From contig NZ_BNCG01000001.1 of the NCBI RefSeq assembly GCF_014656355.1, forward strand, positions 1-64,000: DNA of 64,000 nt, in the 5' to 3' direction. The notes under the pieces were generated by a model. That model was not told the DNA's origin and made no database searches. It saw only the letters and a list, made by a program, of their open reading frames with translations. Positions 45,604 to 55,504 of this stretch are shown one piece after another (position 1 is the stretch's first letter; every line of letters starts with the position of its first letter). The DNA is from Camelimonas fluminis (GTDB lineage Bacteria; Pseudomonadota; Alphaproteobacteria; Rhizobiales; Beijerinckiaceae). The position numbers and the translations under genes were made by a program.

Positions 45604-46722
45604 TCAGACGCGCATCGGCATCAGGACGTAGAGGGCGGGCGCGCCTTCGCGATCCTGGACGATGGTGGGCGAGCCGGCGTCCGCCAGCTTGAAGAAGGCG
45701 GTGTCGCCGTCGAGCTGGGCGGCGATGTCGAGCAGGTAACGGGCGTTGAAGCCGACGTCGAGCGGCTCGCCTTCATAGTCGACGCTGATTTCTTCCACTG
45801 CCGAGCCGGAGTCCGGGTTGGTCACCGACAGGGTCAGCTTGCCTTCCTGCAGCGACAGCTTCACGGCGCGGCCCCGCTCGGACGAAATGGTCGAGACGCG
45901 GTCCACGGCGGGCGTGAACTCGCCCAGTTCCACGACCATGACCTTGTCGTTGCCGGCGGGAATGACGCGCTGGTAGTCGGGAAAGGCGCCGTCGATCAGC
46001 TTGGAGGTGAGCACCACCGGGCCGATGGACAGGCGGATCTTGCTGGCGGAAAGCTCGATGGCCGCCTCGCCGTCGACGCCGTCGAGCAGCTTCTGGATTT
46101 CGGCGACGGCCTTGCGCGGCACGATCACGCCCGGCATGCCCTCACAGCCAGCCGGCGCCGCCACGTCGACCCGGGCGAGCCGGTGGCCGTCGGTCGCCAC
46201 CGCGCGCAGGGTGGTTTCGCCATTGCCGGCGGCGGCGTGCAGATAGATGCCGTTCAGATAATAGCGCGTCTCCTCCGTGGAGATCGCGAATTGCGTCTTG
46301 TCGATCAGGCGCTTGATGTCGGCTGCCGGCGCGGTGAAGCGGTGCGGCAGGTCGCCGGCGGCGATATCCGGGAAGTCGCTTTCCGGCAGGGCCTGCAGGG
46401 TGAAGCGCGAGCGGCCGGCGCGGATGAGCATCTGCGCGCCGTCGCCAGCGCTTTCCAGCGACACCTGCGAACCGTCCGGCAGTTTGCGGACGATGTCATA
46501 CAGCACATAGGCCGGCACCGTGGTGGCGCCCGCCTGGCTGGTTTCGGCCGCGACGGCTTCGGTGACCTCAAGATCGAGGTCGGTCGCCTTCAGGTTCAGC
46601 GCGCCGTCGGCCGCCCGCAGCAGCAGGTTCGACAGGATCGGAATGGTGTTGCGCCGCTCGACAACGCGATGGACATGGCCGAGCGCCCGGAGCAGAGCAG
46701 TTCTCTCGACAGTGACTTTCAT
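45604..46722 (-). CDS. dnaN: DNA polymerase III sliding clamp (beta)
   Basis: Beta clamp of 372 residues with three repeated clamp folds; opening MKVTVERTALLRALGHVHRV and closing ALYVLMPMRV are the usual ends. The start is ATG at 46722. An upstream in-frame extension to 46908 lacks clamp features. Confidence 0.97.
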   Translation of the reverse strand: MKVTVERTALLRALGHVHRVVERRNTIPILSNLLLRAADGALNLKATDLDLEVTEAVAAETSQAGATTVPAYVLYDIVRKLPDGSQVSLESAGDGAQMLIRAGRSRFTLQALPESDFPDIAAGDLPHRFTAPAADIKRLIDKTQFAISTEETRYYLNGIYLHAAAGNGETTLRAVATDGHRLARVDVAAPAGCEGMPGVIVPRKAVAEIQKLLDGVDGEAAIELSASKIRLSIGPVVLTSKLIDGAFPDYQRVIPAGNDKVMVVELGEFTPAVDRVSTISSERGRAVKLSLQEGKLTLSVTNPDSGSAVEEISVDYEGEPLDVGFNARYLLDIAAQLDGDTAFFKLADAGSPTIVQDREGAPALYVLMPMRV

Positions 46723-47091
46723 GGCCTGACCCGTTGACGTTGTGGAGGGACCGTGGCGGCGGCGAACCCGACGCCAAAAGAAGCGCCCGGCGAGCCCGGT
46801 ATGGACCCGCGCAGGGCTGGAGACAATGCAATCTTGCCGCCCCTGGCGCAAGTCCGGAAGCGGAAACGCCCGCCGCGCCAGCCCCCGTCCACAGCCGGCG
46901 ACGGGCATCTGGCAGGACTTTCCCCTCCCGGCAGGCTCGACAGGGACACTTTATCCGCCGCATCATGAGCATCAATGCGGCGGCGGCGGGCCCGGTCAGG
47001 CGTATGCGCGTCGCCTTTCATGCCAGGCGCACGGGTTGCAGCCATCCTGCTGCGCCCGCCATTGCCCTGGCGACTGGGGAGAACCGGCCAG
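46723..47091. other. Divergent promoter region dnaN / M20 gene
   Basis: About 370 bases without a gene. It should hold the dnaN promoter on the minus strand and the amidohydrolase promoter on the plus strand. No clear DnaA boxes seen. Confidence 0.4.
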
Positions 47092-48291
47092 ATGGGCGTG
47101 CAACAAGGCGTGCTTGAGAGCATTACGGCGTTCCAGGATGAACTGGTCGCCTGGCGGCATGACATTCATGCCTGGCCGGAGATCGGCTTTGAGGAAACCC
47201 GCACCGCCGCGCTGGTCGCGGACAAACTGGAAAGCTGGGGGTATGAGGTGCATCGCGGCGTCGGGCGCACCGGCGTCGTCGGCGTGCTGCGCGGCCGGAC
47301 TGGCGGCGACAGGCAAGGCGCGGGCGGCAACGTGCGACGCGTCGGTCTGCGCGCCGACATGGACGCCCTGCCGATGGAGGAGGCGACCGGCCTGCCGTTC
47401 GCTTCGCGCAATCCGGGCCGCTTCCATGGCTGCGGCCATGACGGCCACACCGCCATGCTGCTGGGCGCGGCGCGCTACCTGGCCGAAACCCGCAATTTCG
47501 ATGGCGTGGTCAATCTGATCTTCCAGCCGGCCGAGGAAGGGCTGGGCGGCGCCCGCGCCATGCTGGCGGACGGTCTGTTCGAGCGCTTTCCCTGCGATGA
47601 AATTTACGCCCTGCACAACGCTCCCGTCGGTCCCAGCGGTCATATCGGCATCTGCCGGGGGGCGGCCATGGCCGGCGCGGATTTCTTCGACATCGAGATT
47701 ACCGGCAAGGGCTCGCACGGAGCCATGCCGAATGTCGGCGTGGACCCGGTGATGGTGGCGACGGCGCTGGCCCAGGCCATGCAGACCATCGTCAGCCGCA
47801 ACATTGATCCGCACCAGCCGGCGGTGGTCTCGGTCACGCGCATACACGCCGGCTCGGCCTATAATGTGATCCCGGAAAAGGCGACGCTGGCGGGCACCGT
47901 TCGCGCGTTCGACGACCGGGTTCTCAAGAAGATTCGCGAGCGCATCGAAACGCTGGCGCAAGGCGTCGCAGCCGCTTATGGCGCCACGGCCCGGGTGGAG
48001 ATCCGCAACATCTTCAATGTGCTCAGCAATCACGACGCCCAGTGCGACGTGGCGGCGGAGGCGGCGACCGAACTGCTGGGCGCCGACCGGGTGCATCTGG
48101 ACGAGACGCCGAAAATGGGCAGCGAGGATTTCGCCGACATGTTGCAGCAGGCGCCTGGCGCCTATGTGTGGCTGACCGGCGACGTCTCCGCGCCGCTGCA
48201 CAATCCGGCGTTCGTGTTCGACGACAAGATCCTGCCAGTCGGCGCCGCCCTGCTGGCGCGCATCGCCGAGAAGCGGGCGACGGCCGCCTGA
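47092..48291 (+). CDS. M20-family amidohydrolase (hippurate-hydrolase-like)
   Basis: Metallopeptidase of 399 residues removing acyl groups from amino acids or similar substrates. Metal-binding motifs: RADMDALPMEEATGLPF, HGCGHDGHTAMLLGAA, IFQPAEEGLGG, and GSEDFADML near the end. GGGGAGAA lies upstream of ATG 47092. It is inverted between dnaN and dnaA, an uncommon place. Confidence 0.9.
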   Translation: MGVQQGVLESITAFQDELVAWRHDIHAWPEIGFEETRTAALVADKLESWGYEVHRGVGRTGVVGVLRGRTGGDRQGAGGNVRRVGLRADMDALPMEEATGLPFASRNPGRFHGCGHDGHTAMLLGAARYLAETRNFDGVVNLIFQPAEEGLGGARAMLADGLFERFPCDEIYALHNAPVGPSGHIGICRGAAMAGADFFDIEITGKGSHGAMPNVGVDPVMVATALAQAMQTIVSRNIDPHQPAVVSVTRIHAGSAYNVIPEKATLAGTVRAFDDRVLKKIRERIETLAQGVAAAYGATARVEIRNIFNVLSNHDAQCDVAAEAATELLGADRVHLDETPKMGSEDFADMLQQAPGAYVWLTGDVSAPLHNPAFVFDDKILPVGAALLARIAEKRATAA

Positions 48292-48686
48292 CCAGCAGGC
48301 GGAAGGCTCCGCCTTGCGACGGCGCGCGCCGCCAGGAATTGAGGCGGCGGCGTCATTGTTCATGACAAATCAAAGTGGCGGCGCGCTTTCACAAGTAAAA
48401 AAGCGCTCGGTCGCGCCGCCGTCAGGTATTCGACGCCCGTCATGGCTGCGCGCCGCCGTTTTGCCTCGCGGGCAGGTCGGACCATGACGCGATGACCGGC
48501 GACGGGCGGAGCAGACGGGCGGAACAGAAAAGCCTCCGCTGTCGCCAGCGGAGGCCTGATCCGGACCGGTGAAAGCGTTGCGGCCAATATCCCGGCGCGA
48601 AGATGCTGACGCATCCACGCCTTGCAGGCCCAGACGCGGCCCTGCTTTGATCAGGGAGCGATGAGCCATGCTCATCGCGTCTGACG
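48292..48686. other. Gap between M20 gene and dnaA 3' end
   Basis: No gene. It contains the terminator at 48,527-48,555. The two genes converge here. Confidence 0.4.
48527..48555 (-). terminator. Probable dnaA terminator
   Basis: Ten-base stem GCCTCCGCTG/CAGCGGAGGC with four-base loop, followed on the minus strand by TTTTCTGTT. It lies 132 bases past the dnaA stop. Confidence 0.65.
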
Positions 48687-50243
48687 TCAGTCGAGCAGCA
48701 TGCGCTTCAGCAATTCCACTTCTTCCGACAGCGAGCGGTCCTCGCCGACCTGCTTCTCGATCTTGCGCACCGCGTGCAGCACGGTGGTGTGATCGCGGCC
48801 GCCGAAGCGACGGCCGATTTCCGGCAGGGAGCGCAGGGTCAACTGCTTCGACAGATACATGGCGATCTGGCGCGGCTTGACCACCGCCGCCGTGCGACGC
48901 TCGGACAGGATGTCGGCGCGCGACACGTTGTAGCGCGTGGCGACAAGCTTCTGGATGTCCTCGATCTTGACGCGCTTCGGCTCGCGGGTGCGCACCAGGT
49001 CGCGGATGGCGTTCTCGGCGGTTTCCACCGTGATCTCGCCGCCCGACAGGGTGGTGTGGGCCAGCAGGCGGTTGACGGCGCCGTCGAGATCGCGGCCGTT
49101 GGTGGTGATCACCGAGGCCACATAGGTCACGACTTCCGGGCCGACCTGGAAGGCCGGGTGCTTGACCTGCATCGCGGCGATGCGCGCTTCCAGGATGCGC
49201 ATGCGCAGGGCGTCGTCGAGCGGACCCATTTCAACCACGAGGCCGCCGGCGAGACGCGAGCGGACGCGTTCGTCGAGTGTCTCCAGCTCGGCCGGCGGCC
49301 GGTCAGCGGCGACAACGATCTGGCGACCGGCGTCGATGAGCGCGTTTACCGTATGGCCAAACTCCTGCTGGATCGACTTGCCCTGGATGAACTGCACGTC
49401 GTCCAGCACCAGGAGGTCGATGGCGCGCAGCTTCTCCTTGAAGGCGAGGGCGGTCTGCGACTTCAGGGCGTTGACGAAGCCATACATGAAGCGGTCGGCG
49501 GTCAGATAGATGACCCGGCGGCCGCGTCGCTCCATCTCCTGGGAGACGGCCTGCAGCAGGTGGGTCTTGCCGAGGCCGACGCCAGCGTGAAGAAAGAACG
49601 GGCTGTAAAGCGGGGCGCCGCCGTCATGGCTGGAGATGCGCTCGGCGGCGGCGTGGGCCAGGGCGTTGGAGCGGCCCACGACAAAATTCTCGAAGCACAG
49701 GCGCGCATCAAGCGAGTTGCCGACGATGTCGGACTCGGCGCTGGCGAGCGCAGCCGGCGCGGCCTGAGCCGCCGCAGCGGGGGCAGGGGCGCTGGCCGGC
49801 GCGGCGTTGCGCGCCGGCGCAGCAAGCGCCTGGGTCTGGGCCTGCGGCGCCGGGCGCGGCGCTTCGTCGGGCATGCGCGAGGAGATCACGGCGCCGCCAG
49901 CCGAACGCACGCCAATGATCAGCCGGGACACGCCAGGAAAGCCGGTGCGGAAAATGCTGAGCACGCGATCAAGGTAATTGGCCTCGATCCAGCTCTTGAG
50001 AAAGCGGGTGGGAACCGTGAGGCGGGCCGTTTCGCCCGAAATGGCGTCCAGCTCCAGCCGGCCAAACCAGCTCGAAAATACGTCCTCGCCCAGCTCGGCC
50101 CGCAGGCGACGTCGCACGCCGTTCCAGGCGTCGGCGCGGTCTTCCGGCGACATGTCGCCGAGGCTCCCAAGGGCGTGATCTGCTGCGGCGGCGTCCCGGA
50201 GGTCGTGACCATTCCCAACGGCGCTGATCTCACCCTTAAGCAT
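48687..50243 (-). CDS. dnaA: Chromosomal replication initiator DnaA
   Basis: Initiator ATPase of 518 residues. Domain I ([20 protein letters not shown]), an Ala/Pro-rich domain II (about residues 130-170), an AAA+ domain with Walker [13 protein letters not shown] and Walker [13 protein letters not shown], and the C-terminal DnaA-box binding helix with [17 protein letters not shown]. It begins about 25 residues before typical starts; an internal Met at about residue 31 is an alternative. It does not neighbour dnaN directly because of the M20 gene. Confidence 0.96.
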   Translation of the reverse strand: MLKGEISAVGNGHDLRDAAAADHALGSLGDMSPEDRADAWNGVRRRLRAELGEDVFSSWFGRLELDAISGETARLTVPTRFLKSWIEANYLDRVLSIFRTGFPGVSRLIIGVRSAGGAVISSRMPDEAPRPAPQAQTQALAAPARNAAPASAPAPAAAAQAAPAALASAESDIVGNSLDARLCFENFVVGRSNALAHAAAERISSHDGGAPLYSPFFLHAGVGLGKTHLLQAVSQEMERRGRRVIYLTADRFMYGFVNALKSQTALAFKEKLRAIDLLVLDDVQFIQGKSIQQEFGHTVNALIDAGRQIVVAADRPPAELETLDERVRSRLAGGLVVEMGPLDDALRMRILEARIAAMQVKHPAFQVGPEVVTYVASVITTNGRDLDGAVNRLLAHTTLSGGEITVETAENAIRDLVRTREPKRVKIEDIQKLVATRYNVSRADILSERRTAAVVKPRQIAMYLSKQLTLRSLPEIGRRFGGRDHTTVLHAVRKIEKQVGEDRSLSEEVELLKRMLLD

Positions 50244-51033
50244 ACCTACGCACTCCGTGTCGGTTTTTGGCGCGTGATCGGTCCGTTCCCGGTCGCGATC
50301 ATGCGCGGTTTCAGTTGGCTGGGGCCGGGCATATGACGTTCGTTACGGGGCCGGACTTCCGTCCCGTGCGAACGCAACATGCTCAAGGCAAACGCCACCC
50401 CGTTCAGCAGGCGCTGGGCGCCACGCTGACGCTCACAAGTATTTCCACGCTCAAATCAACGCAAAGCACAATGGCTTTGGCCGGTGGCCGGCGCGTGTTC
50501 TCACAAGGTGGAAGAAACAGGTCTCCTCCCCCTTGTTCAAGGGTGGAACTACATAAAACATCTTGAGGAAAACCCGGGGTGACCCGAGTGAGGTGACCTT
50601 ACATGCGGGGGGCGGCCCCCGCAACTCGCTTGTTGGAAACTTTCATCCGGTGAGCTGGCGCCGGAGCGCGGCGAGCCGAAGTCGTCCTTCCGGAGCATTT
50701 TGCAAGCCATTGGGAGTACGTCGGTTTCCGGGGAGAAAAGCCGGGTGTGGCGGCCGCGTGACATTCATATGATTGCGATACGAATGTCCTGTCACAATCG
50801 GCCGGGAAGCGCATGATTCGATTGGATTGGAATGTCTTGCGGCATAACACACTGATATATTTACAGATTTCATGACCGCCTGCGGGTCGCCCGGCCTGTC
50901 GTGGGGCTGTAATATCAGTGGAAGTGAGTCAATCCGTCCGACGGAAGAAAATGCACCCGGCGCGATGTCGTGAAGGCAATAAAAAAGGCGCAGCGACAGG
51001 GCGCTGCGCCTTTCAATACCTGTGCTGCGGATG
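50244..51033. other. dnaA-rpsT intergenic region (790 bases)
   Basis: No supported gene. It holds the dnaA promoter and the rpsT terminator at its right end. I searched by eye for TTATCCACA-type DnaA boxes and found only weak partial matches (for example near 50,440), so oriC is not demonstrated. The stretch 50,800-50,880 is AT-richer. Confidence 0.4.
50981..51013 (-). terminator. rpsT terminator
   Basis: Nine-base stem GGCGCAGCG/CGCTGCGCC with six-base loop and a T-run (on the minus strand), 21 bases past the rpsT stop. Confidence 0.9.
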
Positions 51034-51300
51034 TCAGGCGCTGAGCGCCTTCACCCGGCTGGCCAGACGCGACACCTTGCGCGAAGCCGTATTCTTGTGC
51101 AGCACGCCCTTCTGGGCGGCGCGCATCAGCTCCGGCTGCGCGGCGCGCAGCGCTGCGGCTGCGGTGGCCTGGTCGCCGCCAGCGATCGCCTCTTCAACCT
51201 TGCGGAGGAAGGTGCGCATACGGCTCTTGCGGCTCTTGTTCACAGCCGCGCGCGCCAGGATCTTTCGGGTCGCCTTTTTGGCCGACGATGTGTTGGCCAT
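51034..51300 (-). CDS. rpsT: Ribosomal protein S20
   Basis: Small basic 30S subunit protein of 88 residues ([40 protein letters not shown]). Start ATG 51300 gives the exact family N-terminus. Encoded upstream of dnaA, the common order in Rhizobiales. Own terminator downstream. Confidence 0.97.
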   Translation of the reverse strand: MANTSSAKKATRKILARAAVNKSRKSRMRTFLRKVEEAIAGGDQATAAAALRAAQPELMRAAQKGVLHKNTASRKVSRLASRVKALSA

Positions 51301-51487
51301 CGCGCCGTCCTTGTGTTGTGCGGATCGCCGCCTGCCGGGGCAGGGGCAACGTCCGGAGAGTGAAAACAAAGCGGACGGCGCCGGGCCGTCCTGTTGGTGT
51401 GGCTTATAGGATCAGGCGCGCCCGGCGTCAACGCGCGGCGACTGAAAATCGGAAGATTTCCGGCGCGGACGGATTCCGGCTGAAAAC

Positions 51488-52342
51488 TCAGTGCAGCAGT
51501 GACCGCCACGGGCCGGCAGGGTCCAGAAACAGCCGCAGCGCCATGGCGCAACAGGCAATGACCAGCAGGGGGCGGATCAGTTTCGCGCCATTGCGGATGG
51601 CCAGATGGGCGCCGATTCTGGCGCCGCTCCAGGCGCAAACGCCCATGAGCAGGCCAAGCGGCCAGGCGATCGCCTGGGTGAGGGCGAGAATCGCCAGCGC
51701 GCCGGCGTTGCTGGCGAAGTTCAGCGCCTTGGCCCGCCCGGTGGCGCGGACCACGCCAAGGCCCAGCAGGCCAACGAACGCCATCATCAGCAGCGAGCCC
51801 GTGCCAGGCCCGAACACGCCGTCATAGAAGCCGATCGCCGGCGCAACCACGCCGGCGAAAACCGCCGGCGAGATGCGATGTTCGCGATCGTCGTCGCTAG
51901 GGCGGCCGGCAAAGCCCATGTACAGGGCGATGGCCACCAGCATCGGCGGCATCAGCAGACGCAGGAAGCCCGTGGGCAGCACGCTGACCAGCAGGGCGCC
52001 CGCCACCGCGCCGGCCGCGGCCAACGCGAACATCGGGGCCGTGGCGCGCCAGTCGATGAGCCGGGCCCGGGTGAAGGCGAAGGTTGCGGAGCCGGAGCCG
52101 AAGGCCGCCTGCAATTTGTTGACCGCGAGCGCGCTGGCGGGCTGGAACCCGGCGAGCAGCAATGCTGGCAGCACCAGCAGGCCGCCGCCGCCGGCGATGG
52201 CGTCAATCAGTCCAGCGACGAAGGCGACCAGCAGGAGGGCCAGGACAAGGCCGACGTTCAGGCTGGCGCCAGGCGTCAGCGCGCCGCCCCAGTCCAGCGG
52301 CGTTGCGAGCAGGGCGTGGAGGGTGGCGGTGAAATCGGGCAT
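51488..52342 (-). CDS. TauE/SafE-family membrane permease
   Basis: A 284-residue membrane protein of the TauE/SafE (sulfite exporter) family with eight predicted helices. Family features: AFVAGLIDAIAGGGGLLVLP near the N-terminus and the repeat GFYDGVFGPGTGSLLMMAFV. No substrate can be assigned; relatives export sulfite or organosulfur anions. It stands alone between rpsT and the hydratase gene. Confidence 0.88.
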   Translation of the reverse strand: MPDFTATLHALLATPLDWGGALTPGASLNVGLVLALLLVAFVAGLIDAIAGGGGLLVLPALLLAGFQPASALAVNKLQAAFGSGSATFAFTRARLIDWRATAPMFALAAAGAVAGALLVSVLPTGFLRLLMPPMLVAIALYMGFAGRPSDDDREHRISPAVFAGVVAPAIGFYDGVFGPGTGSLLMMAFVGLLGLGVVRATGRAKALNFASNAGALAILALTQAIAWPLGLLMGVCAWSGARIGAHLAIRNGAKLIRPLLVIACCAMALRLFLDPAGPWRSLLH

Positions 52343-52426
52343 GGCGCGGGCGTCTGGAGCAAGGCCTGTTCAGGCTGAAACGGACGCTTGCTCCATCTCT
52401 TTGATTTATAAGCGTTGATGAAATGG

Positions 52427-52459
52427 CGACGCCCCGGCGCAGGGGGCGCCGGGGCGTCG
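52427..52459. terminator. Strong hairpin between hydratase and TauE genes
   Basis: Thirteen-base perfect arms CGACGCCCCGGCG/CGCCGGGGCGTCG with a seven-base loop. No clear T-run on either strand; probably ends hydratase transcription. A smaller GCAAAACG/CGTTTTGC repeat lies 30 bases away. Confidence 0.5.
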
Positions 52460-52567
52460 TGTTCTTAGGGCAAAACGCCGTTTTGCAGAACCGGAATTTT
52501 GCTCCCGCCCTGAACTGGCGCGCCTTCCGGCGCTCGTGCGGGCGCTCGCCTGGAGACTGCGAAAGCC

Positions 52568-53341
52568 TCAGGAATTGGTGAAATTCGGCGGCCGCTTGGC
52601 GACGAAGGCGGACATGCCTTCCTTCTGGTCGGCGGTGGCGAACAGCGCGTGGAACACCCGGCGCTCGAAGCGCACGCCTTCGGACAGGGTGGTCTCGAAG
52701 GCGCGGTTGACGGTTTCCTTGGCCAGCATCACCGACGGCAGCGAGAATGAGGCGATGGTTTCGGCCGCCTTGAAGGCTTCCTCAAGCAGCTTGTCCGCCG
52801 GCACGATGCGGGCGACGAGGCCGGAGCGTTCGGCTTCCTCAGCGTCCATCATGCGTCCGGTCAGGCACAGGTCCATGGCCTTGGCCTTGCCGACGGCGCG
52901 GGTGAGGCGCTGGGTGCCGCCGATGCCTGGAATGACGCCGAGCTTGATTTCTGGCTGGCCGAACCTGGCGTTGTCGGCGGCGATGATGATGTCGCAGATC
53001 ATCGCCAGTTCGCAGCCGCCGCCGAGGGCGAAGCCGGCGACCGCCGCGACCATCGGCTTGCGGCGGGCGGCGATGCGGTCGCCGGTGACGAAGAAGTCCT
53101 CCAGATAGGTGGCCGGATAGGTCTTCTCCTCCATTTCCTTGATGTCGGCGCCGGCGGCGAAGGCGCGCTCGGAGCCGGTGAGCAGGATGCAGCCGATATT
53201 GGCGTCCGACTCGAAGGCGTCGAGGGCGAGGTTCAGCTCGTCCATGAGCTGGGCGTTCAGGGCGTTCAGCGCCTTGGGACGGTTCAGGGTGATGACGCCG
53301 ACCTTGCCGCGGGTCTCGGCGATGATGGTTTCATAGCTCAT
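52568..53341 (-). CDS. Enoyl-CoA hydratase
   Basis: Crotonase-fold enzyme, 257 residues, for fatty-acid beta-oxidation. Oxyanion-hole motifs [10 protein letters not shown] and [13 protein letters not shown], with catalytic Glu there and in [26 protein letters not shown] lies before ATG 53341. Stands alone; a related crotonase activity remains possible. Confidence 0.92.
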   Translation of the reverse strand: MSYETIIAETRGKVGVITLNRPKALNALNAQLMDELNLALDAFESDANIGCILLTGSERAFAAGADIKEMEEKTYPATYLEDFFVTGDRIAARRKPMVAAVAGFALGGGCELAMICDIIIAADNARFGQPEIKLGVIPGIGGTQRLTRAVGKAKAMDLCLTGRMMDAEEAERSGLVARIVPADKLLEEAFKAAETIASFSLPSVMLAKETVNRAFETTLSEGVRFERRVFHALFATADQKEGMSAFVAKRPPNFTNS

Positions 53342-53476
53342 GTGCAACTCCCTGCCCTGAAACGCCGGACGGCGGGCATCGCCCACGCGCGGCGTGTGTC
53401 GATTTGCGCCTGCCCCGTCACGGCTGACGGGCGCGCTGCAATCCTGCTCTAGCCTGGCTGGCCCGCCGGCGTCCAT

Positions 53477-53523
53477 GGGCGCCTCGCGGTTCGGGCGCCT
53501 CGCGGTTCGGGGCGCCTCGCGGT
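53477..53523. repeat. Short tandem repeat
   Basis: Three copies of GGGCGCCTCGCGGT with period 16-17 bases, in the 320-base gap between the hydratase and mutM genes, which holds no other feature I can support. Confidence 0.7.
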
Positions 53524-53660
53524 GGCTGGCGATTCGGGATGTGCGCAAACGCCCTGGCGCATGATCCGTTGAGGCGCAGCCGGGTCCTGCTACTGCTCCA
53601 GCTTTGCGGGTTTGGGTGGATTCTGCCCGATCAGGCGGTTCCGCCTGGTTGGAAGGCGCT

Positions 53661-54569
53661 TCAACGCTGACAGCTCTCGCACCAGAACGTGGAGCGGCCG
53701 GACTGGACGGCGCGCGTGATGACGCCGTTGCAGCCGGGCGTGGGGCAGGGGCTGCCGGCCCGGTCGTAAACCCTGAACGCGTGCTGGAAATAGCCGAGGG
53801 CGCCGTCAGCGTGGTGAAAATCTTTCAGGGTGGAGCCGCCGGCCGCCACCGCCTCGGTCAGTACGTCGCGGATAACGCCGGCGAGGCGCCCGGCTTCGAC
53901 CTCGTCGAGCGTTCCCGCCTTGCGGTATGGCGATAGGCCAGCCCGGTGCAGCGCCTCGCTGACATAGATATTGCCGAGGCCGGCGATGAGGCGCTGGTCG
54001 AGCAGCGCGGCCTTCAGCGGCGCGGCCTTGCCGGCGATCAGCTGGCGCAACAGGCCGCCGCTCAGGGCGTTGCCCAGCGGCTCAACGCCGATGTTGCGAA
54101 ACAGCGGGTGGGAATCAAGCGCCGCGCGGGCGACCAGCTCCATGAAACCGAAGCGGCGGGCGTCGTTATAGACAATGGTGGCGCCGCTCCCCAGGTGCAG
54201 CAGCACGTGGTCGTGCGGCGATGGGGCGCCGGCGCCCTGCGGGGTGATGACATTATTATAATAGAAAGCGCCCGGGGAACTGACGGTTTCCTGAGCCTCC
54301 GCGGGTCCCCCGTCGGGCGCGTGAATGGTGAAACGGCCGGTCATGCCCAGATGCATGGCCAGAACCTCGCCGGACGACAGGTCGGCCAGCAGGTATTTGG
54401 CCCGGCGCCCCAGGGAGATCACGGTCTGGCCTGTCAGCCGGTTTGCGAAGCTGTCGGGAAACGGAAACCGCAGGTTGGGCCGGTTGATCTCGACCCGGGC
54501 GATGGTCGCGCCAGTGAGCACGGGGGCAAGCCCGAGACGGACGGTTTCGACTTCGGGCAATTCGGGCAT
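53661..54569 (-). CDS. mutM: Formamidopyrimidine-DNA glycosylase
   Basis: Base-excision repair enzyme (Fpg) of 302 residues, removing 8-oxoguanine. N-terminal Pro-Glu catalytic residues in [15 protein letters not shown]-terminal zinc finger CPTPGC and FWCESCQR. Start ATG at 54569 with CAGGAG upstream; divergent from ubiE, the usual Rhizobiales arrangement. Confidence 0.96.
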   Translation of the reverse strand: MPELPEVETVRLGLAPVLTGATIARVEINRPNLRFPFPDSFANRLTGQTVISLGRRAKYLLADLSSGEVLAMHLGMTGRFTIHAPDGGPAEAQETVSSPGAFYYNNVITPQGAGAPSPHDHVLLHLGSGATIVYNDARRFGFMELVARAALDSHPLFRNIGVEPLGNALSGGLLRQLIAGKAAPLKAALLDQRLIAGLGNIYVSEALHRAGLSPYRKAGTLDEVEAGRLAGVIRDVLTEAVAAGGSTLKDFHHADGALGYFQHAFRVYDRAGSPCPTPGCNGVITRAVQSGRSTFWCESCQR

Positions 54570-54717
54570 GCTGGCTCCTGAAGCTCGCTCTATATATGGC
54601 CCGTCACAAGGTCGCAGCAAGGCGGACGTCAGGGAAACCACCGGCGGAAACCGCGTCGGCAGACATGGCGGCGGGGGCCAAGTTTCGCTATGTTGCCGGC
54701 TGCGAAAGGATGACTCC

Positions 54718-55500
54718 ATGACAGCCCCGACACATGACGCGACCGGCGGCGAGGCGAAGGCGCGGACGCACTTCGGCTTCTCCACCGTGGATCTCGACAG
54801 CAAGCAGGGTCTTGTCGACGACGTGTTCCACAAGGTGGCGAAGCGTTACGACGTCATGAACGACCTGATGTCGGGTGGGCTGCACCGGGCATGGAAAGCC
54901 GACATGGTGGCGGCGCTCAATCCCTCGCCGGCCCGGGCGCTGAAGGTGCTGGACGTGGCCGGCGGCACCGGCGACGTGGCCTTTCGCACCCTGAAGGCCG
55001 GCGGCGAGAGCACCGAAGTCACCGTGCTGGACATCAATCGCGAGATGCTGGCGGTGGGTCGCGACCGGGCCGGCGACCGTTTCGGCGACCGCATCGAATT
55101 CGTTCAGGGCAACGCGGAGGCGTTGCCATTCCCGGACAATTCCTTCGACGCCTACACGATCGCCTTTGGCATCCGCAACGTGCCCCGCCTGGAGCAGGCG
55201 CTGGCGGAGGCGTATCGCGTGCTGCGGCGCGGCGGGCGCTTTCTGTGCCTGGAATTCTCCAATGTGGACATGCCGGGGCTGGACAAAATCTATGACGCCT
55301 ATTCGTTCCACCTGATCCCGGCCATGGGCAAGCTGGTGACCGGCGACGGCGAACCTTACCGTTATCTGGTGGAATCCATTCGCAATTTCCCCAACGCCGC
55401 CCTGTTTTCAGCGCTGATCATGGACGCCGGTTTCGCCCGGGTGAAGGCGCGCCCCATGACCGGCGGCGTCGTGGCCCTCCATTCAGGATGGAAGCTCTGA
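54718..55500 (+). CDS. ubiE: Demethylmenaquinone/ubiquinone C-methyltransferase UbiE
   Basis: SAM-dependent enzyme of ubiquinone biosynthesis, 260 residues. SAM motif [16 protein letters not shown]; UbiE boxes KYDVMN-like [15 protein letters not shown], and [13 protein letters not shown]. Start ATG 54718 with GAAAGG upstream. It is followed by ubiB four bases later. Confidence 0.96.
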   Translation: MTAPTHDATGGEAKARTHFGFSTVDLDSKQGLVDDVFHKVAKRYDVMNDLMSGGLHRAWKADMVAALNPSPARALKVLDVAGGTGDVAFRTLKAGGESTEVTVLDINREMLAVGRDRAGDRFGDRIEFVQGNAEALPFPDNSFDAYTIAFGIRNVPRLEQALAEAYRVLRRGGRFLCLEFSNVDMPGLDKIYDAYSFHLIPAMGKLVTGDGEPYRYLVESIRNFPNAALFSALIMDAGFARVKARPMTGGVVALHSGWKL

Positions 55501-55504
55501 GACC

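Noticed and set aside
48687-50243. Long antisense frames across dnaA, ubiB and coaBC
   Set aside because: High-GC mirror frames without domains; the sense genes are unambiguous.
50244-51033. Chromosomal origin next to dnaA
   Set aside because: No convincing cluster of DnaA boxes was found by eye. Origins in related bacteria are often elsewhere, so position alone is not enough.
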